Assembly: GCA_034359265.1 (NCBI GenBank)
Contig: CP136890.1
Location: 90,607,501 to 90,671,500 of the forward strand
DNA from: Canna indica
Taxonomy: Eukaryota > Streptophyta > Magnoliopsida > Zingiberales > Cannaceae
DNA: 64,000 nt
Direction: 5' to 3'
Part shown: piece by piece, positions 35,592-47,829 of the stretch
How positions within the stretch are numbered: position 1 is the first letter of the stretch
Layout: every line of letters begins with the position of its first letter
Made by a program: the position numbers and the translations under genes
Notes under the pieces: model-generated
Database searches by the model: none
What the model was told of the DNA's origin: nothing
Seen by the model: the letters and a program-made list of their open reading frames with translations, nothing else

Positions 35592-35920
35592 CGGCCTCGC
35601 CGCGGCCCCCGAGTCGTGGTGAAACGTAGCCGCCGTCTCCGCTCCACTGCATCCTACGTGCGGAACACAGAAAGGCATTGCTCAACGAAGACTTGTCCAG
35701 TCATACCCGTAGATCGACACCTTCGTCTCCTTCTCTGCAAGGTTCTGGTGATGATTCCCCATTGGGTTTGCAGCTGATGACCACTGTTTCCTCCGTCTCA
35801 GACCTCTCTCTGCTGGCAAAAATTCACGATCTCGGCTTCATATTATCTGCTCTCGCCTCTGATATTATTATGGCTTTGTCGGGCTCCTCGACAAGGAATT
35901 CTGCTTAGTGTCTGCGGTCA
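35592..35920 (+). mobile_element. inverted second copy of a LINE ORF1 end segment
   Basis: This plus-strand stretch matches the reverse complement of about 28255-28590. Both encode SPLGLQLMT, VSSVS-LSLLAKIH, LGFILSALA and the C-terminus SGSSTRNSA with its stop (35906-35908). It runs directly into MITE copy 2 at the same nucleotide where copy 1 sits in the minus-strand LINE. Confidence 0.8.
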
Positions 35921-36317
35921 TGGTTTAAAATCTCGCCCGGTACGTTACGGTAAGCCTGGTATTTACCGGTTTTTTAGGTTTTCGGTATACGATATACCCG
36001 ATATTTGAAAAAACTCGGTATATTGGGTATATATCAGGCGGTATATGGCGGTATTTTATCATATACCCCCCGGTATGGGCGGTATATGCCTCATACCGCC
36101 CGGTATGAGGTGGTATGAGGCCTTAGTACCGTTGGGCCAGCCAACGGCGCTGAGGCCACTTGTTTCGGGTTCATACCGCCCGGTTTGGGCGGTATACTAC
36201 CCGGTATGAAGATTTGAAGTTATTTCTTTTTTATAAAAAAAAAACCGCCGGTATGTAATTTTCATACCGGACTGTACCGTGTGTCGGTATGATACCGATA
36301 CCAAAATTTTAAACCAT
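35921..36317. mobile_element. MITE copy 2 (GGTATACC-rich)
   Basis: Starts TGGTTTAAAATCTCGCCC and ends AAAATTTTAAACCAT. By eye it is about 85% identical to the reverse complement of copy 1, and lacks about 60 bp of a GGTACCG-rich repeat found in copy 1. The left flank TGTCTGCGGTC equals the target sequence of copy 1; the right flank (CTTCTAACTATAAC) does not repeat it. Confidence 0.75.
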
Positions 36318-36470
36318 GCTTCTAACTATAACAATGGCCTTACACTGAGCGATTTAGCTGTCGTGTGCAGATAGGTATTACCTTTTGTGTCTATGCATTC
36401 AAATTAAGCCAGTCGTTTACTTTTCTTTTCTAATTTCTAAAGACTTTTCTTTTCTAATTTCTTCTTTCAG

Positions 36471-38270
36471 ATATTGGACGCGTTAACTATCATTAGAGAC
36501 GCTGGTATTATCCATTGTGACTTGAAGCCAAATAATATAGTTGTGGATAGAACGTGAGCTTTTTATCAATTACAATTCAAACTTAATTATTTGAGAGATC
36601 TATTTTAATATTTTTTTAACTGTATACATGATATCAAGTAATTCACAATAAGCAATCACTGACCGTTAAAGTAATTGATTTTGGAATAGCACAATTCACG
36701 AATGGGAGAATATACACATATATTCAGGTCAGAACATTGATTTGGCCTTTTAATAAAGTTTAATGTTTACGCACCAATAGTTTACTTGACTTTTTCTTAG
36801 CTACATTTTTTTGATATGCAGACTCGTAATTACAGGTCTCCAAAAGTTATAATTGGTTATCCGTATCCTTGATGATATTTTAAACTTCCACTTAAATTGC
36901 ATTATCTCCAATATTTAGCTTCCAATCTAAATTATCAGTATACATTGACTAGGAATCTAAGCTTAGGGTTGTTCCTTAATAAGTAATAGATATACAAATG
37001 TCATTGATATGTGGTCCTTAGGGTGCATTGTTGTTGAGCTCTTCTTGGGTTCTCCTTTGTTTCTTGGAGCATCAGAGTATGATGTTCTGAAGATGATGAC
37101 TGAAATACATGGGTATATCTTCTATTCAACAATTCCAACTTATTGCATGTATGTTATCATTATACATTTTCTTCTAATGGAGTGATTTATTTGCACAGTG
37201 GTCAGCCTCCTGATCATGTCCTTAGGTATGGAACCAAGACATGTTGTTTCTTTAAGCAAAATGGTAGCATGTATCAGTTTCAGACCGATCAGAATAATAA
37301 TTGCAGTGCTTACCAACTTTTAGAAGACGTGGATTTTGAACTTGTGAGTCCCCTCTATCGTAATTAACAATTTTGTTCTAAGTATGATTTTTTTATATTC
37401 GGTGTCTTACAAATGTTCAGACGCTTTCTAGAGAGGATTAACAAAGCCAAGGAGAAGACATTTCTTTCCGGTGAAACTTGAAGACGTGATTCATAACCAT
37501 TATAGAAGAAAAACCATCCCGGAAGAAAGAAGTCGCAAAGGTTAGTATCACAGTTTTGTTTGTATTCTTGAATAGTGATGGCCTTAGCATTTGCAGATTA
37601 GGTTTTTAGTGGAAGTACTAAACAACTAAAGTTTTTCTACTAAATACTTGTTATGGAATATTGCCTCAGATACTGAATTGCTTTTGGCATTGATGGACCT
37701 CTTACGGGGACTTCTCGAGTTGGATCCAGCAAAACGGTTGACACCTTCGCAGGTTGGTGAAATTATCTAGCCCATTGAAAATCATTGACTTGAGATATCA
37801 ATTTGCTTTCCTACTTATAAATTCAATGCATGATTCTTTTTTTTATCAGGCGTTACAGCATCCATTTGTGACTGGTCATTCCTTTGTTACTCAATATCAA
37901 CATTTTCAAGCAATTCCACCTATTGTGAGTTGATCTGATGTATTATAATATCATGCATTATTAAATGGCTAATTATGATATAAGGTTATGTTTATCAAGC
38001 CATGCTAGTAGAAATGCCCAATGAATTGTCTAAAACTCTTTCTTAATCTTCTCCTGAGATGAATCCATATAATGTTCTTAATCTTCGCTTGTTATTTTTC
38101 TCCCCTAACTTTGAATATATTTGTTGGTAGCCTAGAAAGCCTGAATACTGTAGCTCTAAAATTAAATTTATTTTGGTCAGGTCCATCTCGTCCCTCTATT
38201 GACATATGAAGCCGAGTGTTCCTCATTTACTTATTTTGTTCATCGCGTCTCTCGTGCGGCTACAGGCTGA
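36471..38270 (+). pseudogene. C-lobe exons of the YAK1-like DYRK kinase
   Basis: Exons with good splice sites: 36471-36553 (RDAGIIHCDLKPNN), 36653-36727 (VIDFGIAQF, YTYIQ), 36822-36862 (TRNYRSPKVIIGYP), 36990-37112 (NVIDMWSLGCIVVELFLGS, GASEYDVLK), 37199-37343 (GQPPDHVL, MYQFQ), about 37421-37538 (VKLEDVIHNHYRRK), 37670-37752 (LMDLLRGLLELDPAKRL), 37850-37924 (LQHPFVTGHSF) and 38181-38270. HCDLKP, DFG and the GQPPD and LDPAKR blocks identify the DYRK/YAK1 family. Against it: the APE-type Glu is Lys (RSPK), the activation-loop second Tyr is Asn (TRNY), the first exon-exon phase does not fit, and exon 6 needs a frameshift. The N-lobe is absent; the upstream half is at 22327-22741. Confidence 0.8.
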
Positions 38271-38833
38271 ACATATTCCAAGGTAAGCACACTTCCTAGC
38301 AGCTTGTTTTCGTAGTTATTAAATGTTACAATCTATTAAGAAATGTTATTCATTTTTGTTATACTGCAGTTCCTCTTTGTACAATAAATTTGCCATTTCT
38401 CATTTTCTTTAACTATTTATTTCTTTGTTTCAGGGACAATCCTATCTTTGGAGAAGATTGTTAGGAGTCTCAAGTACCAATTTTCTGCCTAGACGCGAAC
38501 TAACATGGATGCAGCGGATGGAATTAATATGCTAACTTACTTAACGTTCCTCTTTTTATTCTTCATTTCAGTAGACTAACATCTGTTTAGTACGAAAAAA
38601 AGAACATTTTATGAGTGCACAAATTCACTTTATTGAGTGCATATTATATATATATATACCTCCGATGAATACAAGATTATGTCCACTATAAATACATCCA
38701 TATAGTGATAGAGAAGAATTCTTCACCAAGAGATGAACTCTACAGAGTACTCCTACTCAGGAGAATTTTTTACAGGCATTGGTTCAGAATAAAGAGATAA
38801 ATTTTATTTAGTGCTGCTACTTCCATCTGAAGG

Positions 38834-41800
38834 CTAGTACATTTGCAAATTTGGGGCAATGAGATCCCTTGATAAGATGATGTCACCATTGTAGTCTACA
38901 TGGTACTGTGAAACCCTACTGTCCATTACAACTCTACAAGAGCCCCATGTATCTGCCTCTAGATCCATTCCATAATAGTCGAGATGGTCCTTTATACTTG
39001 TTCCATAAACTGACCTATTTTGGAGACAAACTATAAGCATTGAGGTAAATAATACATCTGTTAATAGAAGGGTCCAATGGGCATGAACTTTGGGTTTTTT
39101 AACAACTACAGCCAAACATTTGTTTCATAAATAATTGTTAACCTGCAACTTGGACTGCCAACTCAACACATTAATTAAAAAAAAATGAATTTCCTTCTAT
39201 TTTATCTGAAAACTACTAAACCTTATCTTATCTTTGTAAAAACACCAAAAACTTAAAGATATTTGATTTTTTTTATTTAATTTGATTAGTTGGCAATCCA
39301 TATTGCAACTTGGCATACTCAGTATGCAAGTTCAGCCAAGTGGATAAAGCTATATCATTAAGCTATCAAATTGCTATACCAATAGACAGAAGACCAATTA
39401 CCAGCTATAATTGCACAAATGTAAAAGCTCGTTTGTAAAGTAGTTATGAATCAAAGATTTGGTCATATTCAGAAATTATTCCTAAATAAAACTTAGGAGG
39501 TGCATAATACCTGCTACAAGAAGGGTCTTCTCCAGAACCATCACAGATCTTCTCCTCTACGTCTTCTTGACCATCCACTATAATGTCACAAAGCCAAACC
39601 TGAAATGGTTTTTGAAATGAAAAATGATGCCCTTTTGAACTATATTGTAAGAAAAGCCTAAATCAGTTAAGAGGATTTATGGAAGTTATGATCCTCGTAC
39701 TGAGGAAAAGTAGATGGCAGTCCACAATATGGGGAAGGCATGCGTATGATTAATTTTAAACAGGTTTTTACCAATCATGTTTGAACTTATACTACTATAT
39801 TAACTTTCATCGACATGTCTGAACCTGGACCTAAGCCAATTGAGCAACTGATTTTCAAGTTAGAACAAACCAACCAGCTCAGCTGGTCTAGGTTAATATG
39901 TATCAGATTACTAGCCCAAGTTTGACTAATTTTGTACCTAGTTTGTCCTGTACTTGATCAAAACGATTTTGGAAGAAAACTTGAACTGGATTTGAGACTA
40001 GTTCTTGTTTAAACTTATCAAACTAACTGGACTGGTCCATCTATGGAAACAGTGCTTGCATGAGGCTTCATTGAGCTACCACAATTTCTACAACTCTAGT
40101 GAAAAACAAATTGAACAAATAATTTGATGGTTAAGACTTCAAGAATAACAAGTCCCTAAACGAAACCACAATGTTCTATCAGGTGAATTTGTTTAGCACA
40201 TCTTAACAAAGACAATTCACCAGCTTCTTAGTTTTGTTAGGTTGTGTCCGTTGATCTGACTCCACAACTTGGAGATTTTCTTTGAGCAATCATCATGGAG
40301 TTAAAATAACTTAACGCTCCACTTGAGATATGAAACTCTAAAGAAAAGAACAGACAACTCACTTGGAAAGTTAAATAACAATTAAGAAGTTAATTTGCAA
40401 TTAAGAATTCATTACATAAGAGTAGGAGAAATCAAACCTTAGGTGAAGAAAAAGTAGGACAACATTAAAAACTATGAAGTTGTGATTTCATCAACCCAAA
40501 ATAGGGTACAACATGATGTAACATTTCAAAGTTCTCTAACAATATGAGGACAAGTTCAAGGGTAGAATACCTCTCTTGGGAAATGATGATATGTTCTTTT
40601 CCGTAAGTAGGAGTAATATGGTGGTAGGTGTGGCACTATATCATTGCCATGAGTCACACGAATTGTATCAGGCACATGCTTGTTGAAGTAGGAGGCAAAA
40701 ATAGTATTGCCTATGCGAGGTTGCCCAAAGGTCATAAGCTGAATATCTTGAAATCCAAAATTGACCTGAAAGATCAAGAAGTCATGTTACACAAATACCA
40801 AGTCTGTTGACAAAGTGCATATTTTGTGTATATATTTTTTGGAAAAAAAGGAAGACAAATTTCCAAGTACTGCAGGTGGAACCCTTTAAAAGTGCTTGCA
40901 TTCTCTATCATAAATAAAAAAGGATTTTCCTAATATGTGCCATTAGAGCACAGGATAAGCACCATTTATCACTCACAATCAGTACCAACATTGTTGCAGT
41001 CAAACATGGATTTAATGCTTTCAACCCAATTTTATTCCCTTTCAACCAATCAAATTAATTCTTACCCTTCAACAAACTGATTAAAGAAATGCAGCAAGAC
41101 AAAAACTGATAGATAATATCGCATTTAAATACATTGGTACAGACAAAATATCATTTTTGAGCAGAGCCAGACCTAAGACTTTGTCTTTGCCCAAGTCAGA
41201 ATGAGGGTTTGATGGCACTTACAGTAAGATCAAGCGCACAAAATGAAGCAAGAGCCCCGCCCAATGAATGCCCAGTAACAATAACAGGGATAGATCCATA
41301 TAGTTCTTTAATCACTTTAACAGAACTTATAATCCCCCGACGCAAAGTGGTGTTATGATAAGCAGAATAAAAACCTCGGTGCACCTATGTGATCAAAAAT
41401 GGATAATGAAGATAGCACGTTTTTTTTCAATTGATAGATTAAGAAAAACAAACAACACATGCATACCTTTGCGTCTTTTACGCCTGGATAATTCAAATCA
41501 AGTAGCTTCCAGAACAGATCTTGAACCCAATTCTTTATGCTGTAAAAAATCGTCAAACTATGACTATTGGTCATATTAATCAAAATAGGAACTTCAGGGA
41601 ACAAAATACAGACTCTCCGTTTCTTTAAAATTATAAATAAGGATTATGCAAATGTATATCACAGATTGAACAAGAGAAAAATATATATATATTTCAGTTC
41701 TACATTTCACTGAAAGTAATACATGAAGGTAAGATCATCTTCCCAAATCACCATATGGCACGAGGTCTAACTGGGGGTGGTTAAATATAGCAAAAATACT

Positions 41801-44800
41801 ACTGCAAGATCATCACATTTGATAGTCTAATGACTTCATTATGTTCAAGGTTTTTTGAGTTTCAAGTCAATCAAATAACAAGTCATGAAAGATGACGGCC
41901 ACATGGATCTCTTCCCTCTGTTACATTTGGTTGGGTGACCACTTGTCTCAAAACATAGCCAAAAGTCTATTTTGAGTTTTAAGTTAATAAAAGATTATAG
42001 GTAATATTTGAAGTAATAAATATTTGTGAGATGAAATTTGGTAATAGTTTCAAAGCCAAGCCCCATCATGCTTCACCAATCTGGCGAGATATTTTGAATC
42101 TGCAGGATTGTTTCTCAAGCAGTGTTGGTTATAAACCTGGATCCGGTTCTGCTATTAAGCTCTGGCTCGAACCCTGGAGTGGTAGCGCTACGCTGGCGGA
42201 TAAGTTTCCTCACCTCTTTCGGCTAGCACAGGATTCTTTCATTTCAATTGCTAGCACTAGATCTCTTGATCGATCGGGAAATTTTCAAGGATGGAACTTA
42301 GCCTTCACCAACTACATCGCCACTGAAAACCTTCTGCCTTTGTTTACCGAGCTCTCAAGCATGAGAGATTCAACGGGAGAGGACAGCTTATTTTGGAAAT
42401 GGACGACTGGGAATGTTTTTTCCGCCAAGTCCCTCTACCATCTCTTAATCTACAGAGGAGTGACTGATATTTATCACCACTATATTTGGCAATGCAAGAT
42501 CCCGCCTAAAATCTCTATCTTTGGCCGGATTTGGTCTCGTCGTCGGCTTCTGACTCGTGACAAGTTGAGTAGTTGGAGCATGGCCACTGACCAGACATGT
42601 GTTCTTTGCCAAGAGGAGATCGAATCACGTACACACTTATTCCACCATTGCACCTTCTCTCTAGAAGTTTGGCACCTGATTCTGCAAATGCTTAAGGAAC
42701 CTCTCTTCCCCATTGACTGGTTCTTCACCGATGTTCCTTCATCGACAACCTACGACACCAACCTTAGGAAGGCTCGCATCCTCTTAACTTGGAGCTGGTT
42801 CCTTTGGGGTGAAAGAAATCGTCGCTGTTTCGAGGGCCTGGCCCGGGGGGTGCAGTTAGTGGTAGCGGCCCTATTTGGATTCTGCTCTCTGTATAATATC
42901 TTGTGATCTTGGTGCTTCTTGCAATTCTTTCTTTTTCTCTGTTTTTTCTTTGTAAGCCTCCTCCGGAAGGCTGTTCTTGAGTCTTCTCCTCTTTTTAACT
43001 TGTATTCTATTCACTACTCCTGAATATAATGCAAGATGCTTTCTTTCCAAAAAAAAAAAGCCAAGCCCCTTCTTCACATTGTGAGGCAAAGATGGTTGTG
43101 ATTATAAGGCTCTTGAGTTGAAAAGGGTTTGAACTTACTGCCTATCAGCATGAGTCAACAAAATCTGAATCTTAGTATAGTGATGCTAATTAGCTTTTAA
43201 AGAATGTTCTTGAAAGTTGGAATTAGTAAAGACTCTATTTGTGGTTTAGAGATGCCTTTTTCTCATGTTGGACTATTTATTTTTGTCATGAACATTACAT
43301 TCTGTTGATGGATATCATGAAGGTCTTAGAGCGTTCTTTGGAAGCTAACTTAATCTGGTATTTGATAGCATAAATGTTGGACAGAGGGAAGAGAGCGTAT
43401 ATTGCATATTCAGCTGTTAATGGAGGTTGTGAATCATTTTACCCAAACATATCTTCATGAGAATATGTTACTGCTTGCAGGATGCTGCATAAATTAATAC
43501 ATGTTCTTATCGGGTGCTTGACAGTAGAGGCTGGGTGTAAATAAGTAATAATCTTCAAATTGGCAACTGGATAAATGTAGCACTGATACACAAATGTAAC
43601 TGGAAGTTGGACATCAAGAGTGCTCAGGTTCCAATGCTTTACTAAAGAAATTAGTGTACAAACATTTTTTTAAAAAAAAAAATCTTCAAGATAACCAAGG
43701 AGCACTATAAAAGGAAGAGGGCGTCAACTGGGTTAGGGATCATTCTTGAATGAGATCCATGTCCCATATTTACATCTCTACTATCACTGCTAAAGACATC
43801 CATAACCACTCATAATCTGAAGAAAAAAAATTGTAAGTTGCATTTTTACCTGTTTTCAGTGGTACCTCTAAAAGAAATAATGACAGAGTTCAGGTCATGA
43901 GCAACTCCAACAAATGCCTACATAAATAGTTCATAAATAATGGATAACTAAGATCTTCCATACTTATCAGGTTCCTATACATAGCTGCATAAATTAGAAC
44001 ACACCTGTAAGCAGTTTTGGATATCAACAATCAGCTCTATCATCTCAAAATCCTGTTTTAGTTCATGATTCCAGAATTAGTATAATAGAGTTATGCCTGA
44101 CTAGCCTGACTGTTTAGAAGGAAAGATTACCTATGTGAATAGCTTTCAGTTCCTTTTACCTTTGTCAAATCATTACACCTTGAGCAGGTCCAGGTAAAAA
44201 GTGCTGTAAGATCAGTAATGTAAACCTGCAATTATACATACATGTAGGTGTATCCACAAAATCAAAGCATAACATCTTTGACTAGCAGGAAACTCGGGGA
44301 GTGGGGTAAACCAGGCTGTAAGTGTACTTTTAACATTTTTTTTATTTTTTTCAAAAATTTCTTAGGAAATTCTTAAAAGGACTACGTTCTCCAAAAGTTT
44401 AAGAGATGTAAGCATAGAAATAATACAAATAGACTCATTCTCAGATTCCAAAATTCCACATCCTTCTAACACAAATGAAGACCCTATTCCTATTAAGACG
44501 GTAGGTCAATCTAAGATAAGAATTCTCAACAAAACTCACATTTATGGCATCAAGAAGAATGCACAATTACCGTTTTCCTTCTTTATGACTCGTGATTTTT
44601 TAAGAGATTGAAGTAAGCCCTTCTTTTACATGTATGCTCGGACAAGAAAATAAGTGAAAGTTAAATTGTTATTTGTGTGAAATGTCCTCCTCAGCAGTGG
44701 ACACAATTTAATTAAACAAAGAGAAATGGAAATAAGAAGAGGAAAGATCGTAAGAGGAATATTTTGTAAAAATAATAGTTATGTTGCAATAATGCAAGAA

Positions 44801-45443
44801 TGTGAAACATAAATCAAATCTGTAAGAAGAAAAAAAAAAGAAACTTGAGTCATACAAGATCCAACTTCTGATACTGTTTGAAATTGAAATAGTATAATAA
44901 GAGTGCTAGGCTCAGAATCATGAAGAATATCTTGTATGCCTTATAAATAAACAAGCACCTTATCAGATGCTTGAGCACACGATAAAAAATTATTGGCAAT
45001 TTGGCATAGACAAAAGGTTACCAGCATAATCTTTTTAATTGTGTGGAAAAGCAACACATGAAGTAGTATACGTCATACTCACAGCAGAAGCATATTCCAC
45101 AAGAATCTTGGCAAGAGTACGATTGTAGAGAGGAGCACTATCTTCGTGCTTGACATGAACTTCTGCTAACCATCACGAACGATTGTTGCAAAAGAAAGTT
45201 GCAAGATTATTATTTGGACATATAACAAAACCAACTATTTTCACTCATTATACAAAAGAACCCCAGACTACACATAAATCCAGTGAAGCTATAAATTTTC
45301 CATCTTTTTAGTTGGCATACGAGCAAATAATATCTATTCTTCTTCAAACAGCAAAAAAAAGATTGACGAATACCTCTTCCGCCGGAGGCAGCAACATATA
45401 ATCCAGTCAGAACCAGCAACATTAACCACAACCATCGGGCCAT
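38834..45443 (-). CDS. class-3 (fungal-type) triacylglycerol lipase, ten exons
   Basis: Minus-strand exons: 45374-45443, 45083-45165, 44160-44225, 44005-44052, 43850-43917, 41467-41539, 41223-41384, 40571-40765, 39511-39599, 38834-39014. All have GT/AG borders, and phases join to 1,035 bp, 344 residues. An N-terminal hydrophobic stretch (MARWLWLMLLVLTGLYVAA) suggests a signal peptide and the secretory pathway. The nucleophile is Ser176 in GHSLGG, the acid is likely Asp232 (GNDIVPHLPP) and the base His295 (DHLDYYG). VIISFRGT carries the oxyanion-side strand. The protein should hydrolyse acyl esters of glycerolipids; the exact substrate is unknown. A 5'-truncated LINE sits in intron 5 and an hAT element 139 bp upstream of the ATG. 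All key residues are intact. Confidence 0.92.
42065..43056 (+). mobile_element. 5'-truncated LINE insertion in lipase intron 5
   Basis: About 990 bp encoding only the C-terminal end of ORF2: ASPIWRDILNL, SAKSLYHLLIYRG, KIPPKISIFGRIWSRRRLL, CVLCQEEIESRTHLFHHC and a stop at 42904-42906. A 3' tail ends in a poly-A run (43049-43059). It is bounded by a 13-bp target duplication, AAAGCCAAGCCCC (42052-42064 and 43057-43069). The zf-RVT reading frame is intact over about 280 codons, so the insertion is young. It lies antisense to the lipase gene. Codons 42031-42064 of the long open frame are intron, not LINE. Confidence 0.93.
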
Positions 45444-45581
45444 GGCCCTCGGAAAAGATGGAATCCTGCACGAAAACCCTAAAAAGATTAAACCTTTGTG
45501 CGCCTCAATCTGTCGTTCAAAATTTTTTGAGCAACGGGAGAATCGAGTGAGAAACTGAAGTTTTAAGTTGAAAGAGCTGAG

Positions 45582-46687
45582 TAGGGATGGCAATGGGTTT
45601 GTATAAATGGGTATTTACCCGTCCCAGACCCTGATAGGTCACTAGCGGGTTTTGCCCGTTGGGTCGTGGGACGGGTATAAGATTTTGAGGTAAAAACCCT
45701 GTAGGGTTTGGGACGGGTCCAGGATTTTAGTCTAAAACCCGTCCCAAACCCGTTAAGGGTAAAATTACTTAAATACCCTTCATATTATCTAATATATACT
45801 TATATAGGGATAATTATATCTTTTTACTTATACCCTAATTCCTAACCCATTATATAATATAAATAAATTAATAATACATTATTTTAATTCACCCGATTCA
45901 CCCAGTCACCCGATGCCTCACTGCCTCAGCCATCTGCCCGATTGCCCTCACGCCCGCTCGCCGCCTCGCTGCCCCTCCTTTCACTAGATCGCCCTCTCGC
46001 CGCTCCTCAATCACACGATCGCTTCTCTCGTGACCGCCGCTCCATCTCGATGCCTCTCAACAACAGCCGATCACCTCTCAACAACAATCGATCACCTCTC
46101 AACAGAGCCGGCCACCAATCGATGTACTTCTCCAACGATTGCTTCTTCCGACACCTCTCAACAGCAACCGGTCGCCTCGATCTACTTCTCCCGACGGACC
46201 CGACGCCGCGATCTGCTCCGACGACTGCTTCTCCCGACGCCTTTCAACAGCAGTCGACCGCCTCGATCTACTTCTCCTGACGAACCCAATGTCATGATCT
46301 ACTCTGATGATTGCTTCTCCTGACGGACCCGACACCGCGATTTGCTTCTCCTGACACTGCGACGCAGATGCCGGACGCCCCTTGATCTGATTCTTAAGTT
46401 TTTTTTCTTTTTTTTTTCTTTTTTCTTACCTGCCGCCTGCAATTATTTACTGTTGATTTTTACATGAAAGAAGCTATTTTTCTTGCTTGTTTTCTAATTG
46501 TTATCTACCGCCTGCTCCTATTGATTCTTTGCATGAAAGAAGTCATTTTTTCTTCATATAATTGATAGTCTTTACTAGCTCTCGATAGTCATTGATACTA
46601 GCTCAGATAATTGATTTCATTGTTTAAATTAGCTTACTGTTTATATGATTTATGTTTAAATGTTGTGATAATTATGTTGTGATATGT

Positions 46688-46743
<56 letters not shown>

Positions 46744-46917
46744 GTTAACGGGCGAAAAGCGGATTCCCAGTGGGTACCCGTTAAATTAGTGGGATGGGTT
46801 TGGGAATCACCCTTCAAAATACTAACGGGTTTGGGACGGATTTAGGATTGAATTTTCTTAATGGGTTTGGGATAGGATTGGCTTCGCCGACCCAAACCCG
46901 CCCCAGTGCCATCCCTA
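45582..46917. mobile_element. hAT-type non-autonomous element upstream of the lipase start
   Basis: 1,336 bp with inverted ends TAGGGATGGCAATGGGT and, on the other strand, TAGGGATGGCACTGGGGC, and a perfect 8-bp target duplication GAGCTGAG (45574-45581 and 46918-46925), both hAT hallmarks. Subterminal DNA has many ACCCGT/ACGGGT motifs. The interior has a C-rich, CGAT-rich low-complexity stretch (about 45930-46390) and an (AT)n microsatellite (about 46690-46738). No transposase is seen. It sits 139 bp before the lipase ATG and so splits that gene's leader or core promoter. Confidence 0.9.
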
Positions 46918-46925
46918 GAGCTGAG

Positions 46926-47820
46926 GAAAAATGTGCACCTTTTACGAAAATGTTCTTCGGATAAACTGAGATTACTCAACTTTAAGCATTTATATACGAA
47001 AAAAATGAGTAAATCGATGGCTTATTCGTTGATGTTCTTTTCAGCTTCTGTCTTCTTTTCCATTTCGATATAAATCATATTTGTCGTTAACCCGGGAATT
47101 TTACTAAAAACTCCCCTCGATATTTGGATTGTGTGAAGGGATACAATTTTTACAAATATGGTACCATCTTTCTCCCAATTGTTAAATATGGTCTCACCAT
47201 TTTTATTTTATCAATTTTGACGTCATTATTATTTTAACTTTGCATTGTATTAATCTATCATCTATTAAATTCTTATACGCTGACGTAATATGTCCATGTA
47301 AATGTTCATTTTCAAAATCTTAATTTATCATCTATTAATTAGTTAACATATTTATAATAAATGTTCATTTCCAAAATCTGACAATCGATTTATATAAATA
47401 AAATTACATATTTTTTTTCAAAATCTTACAATTGAGTTTAAGTTTGATTGTTGTGAGATTGATTTTTATTTTTAGATATATTAATAAATGATCTTATTTA
47501 TATATTTAATTATTTAATTATTTTTATCATTTTATATCTTAAAAATAATCAATTTCATGATTATTATTTATTAAAAATATATTTTTTATGTCGTTCATAG
47601 TGCAAAAATTTCTCTAGTATATTTTTTAAAACATGAACCATTACCAATTTACCATCAAGTGAAGTCAAAGAGTAAGTCATCATCTTCATTTGAGGAATCC
47701 ATGAGAGCAAATAAATGGTGACCACTAGATTCAAGGCGAAGTGACCCACATCACTTTGGCATTAATTAAACTACAACGACCAACAATAGAAACAAGTAAT
47801 GTCCAGACAATCTCAAATCT
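46926..47820. other. intergenic, no gene seen
   Basis: AT-rich sequence upstream of the lipase gene, beyond the hAT insertion. It would contain the original distal promoter. Short frames here (for example 47564-47749) have no recognisable features. Confidence 0.45.
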
Positions 47821-47829
47821 TATTCCATT

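Noticed and set aside
38281..38560. Additional 3' exons of the kinase after 38270
   Set aside because: Splice-like signals exist near 38281 and 38434, but the predicted reading has stops and no similarity to the YAK1 C-terminus.
42031..42064. Start codon of the 291-codon LINE-containing frame
   Set aside because: These bases are lipase intron up to the target duplication; the LINE begins at 42065 and is 5'-truncated.
45930..46340. Overlapping open frames on both strands upstream of the lipase gene
   Set aside because: They lie in C-rich, repetitive DNA inside the non-autonomous hAT element and are low complexity.
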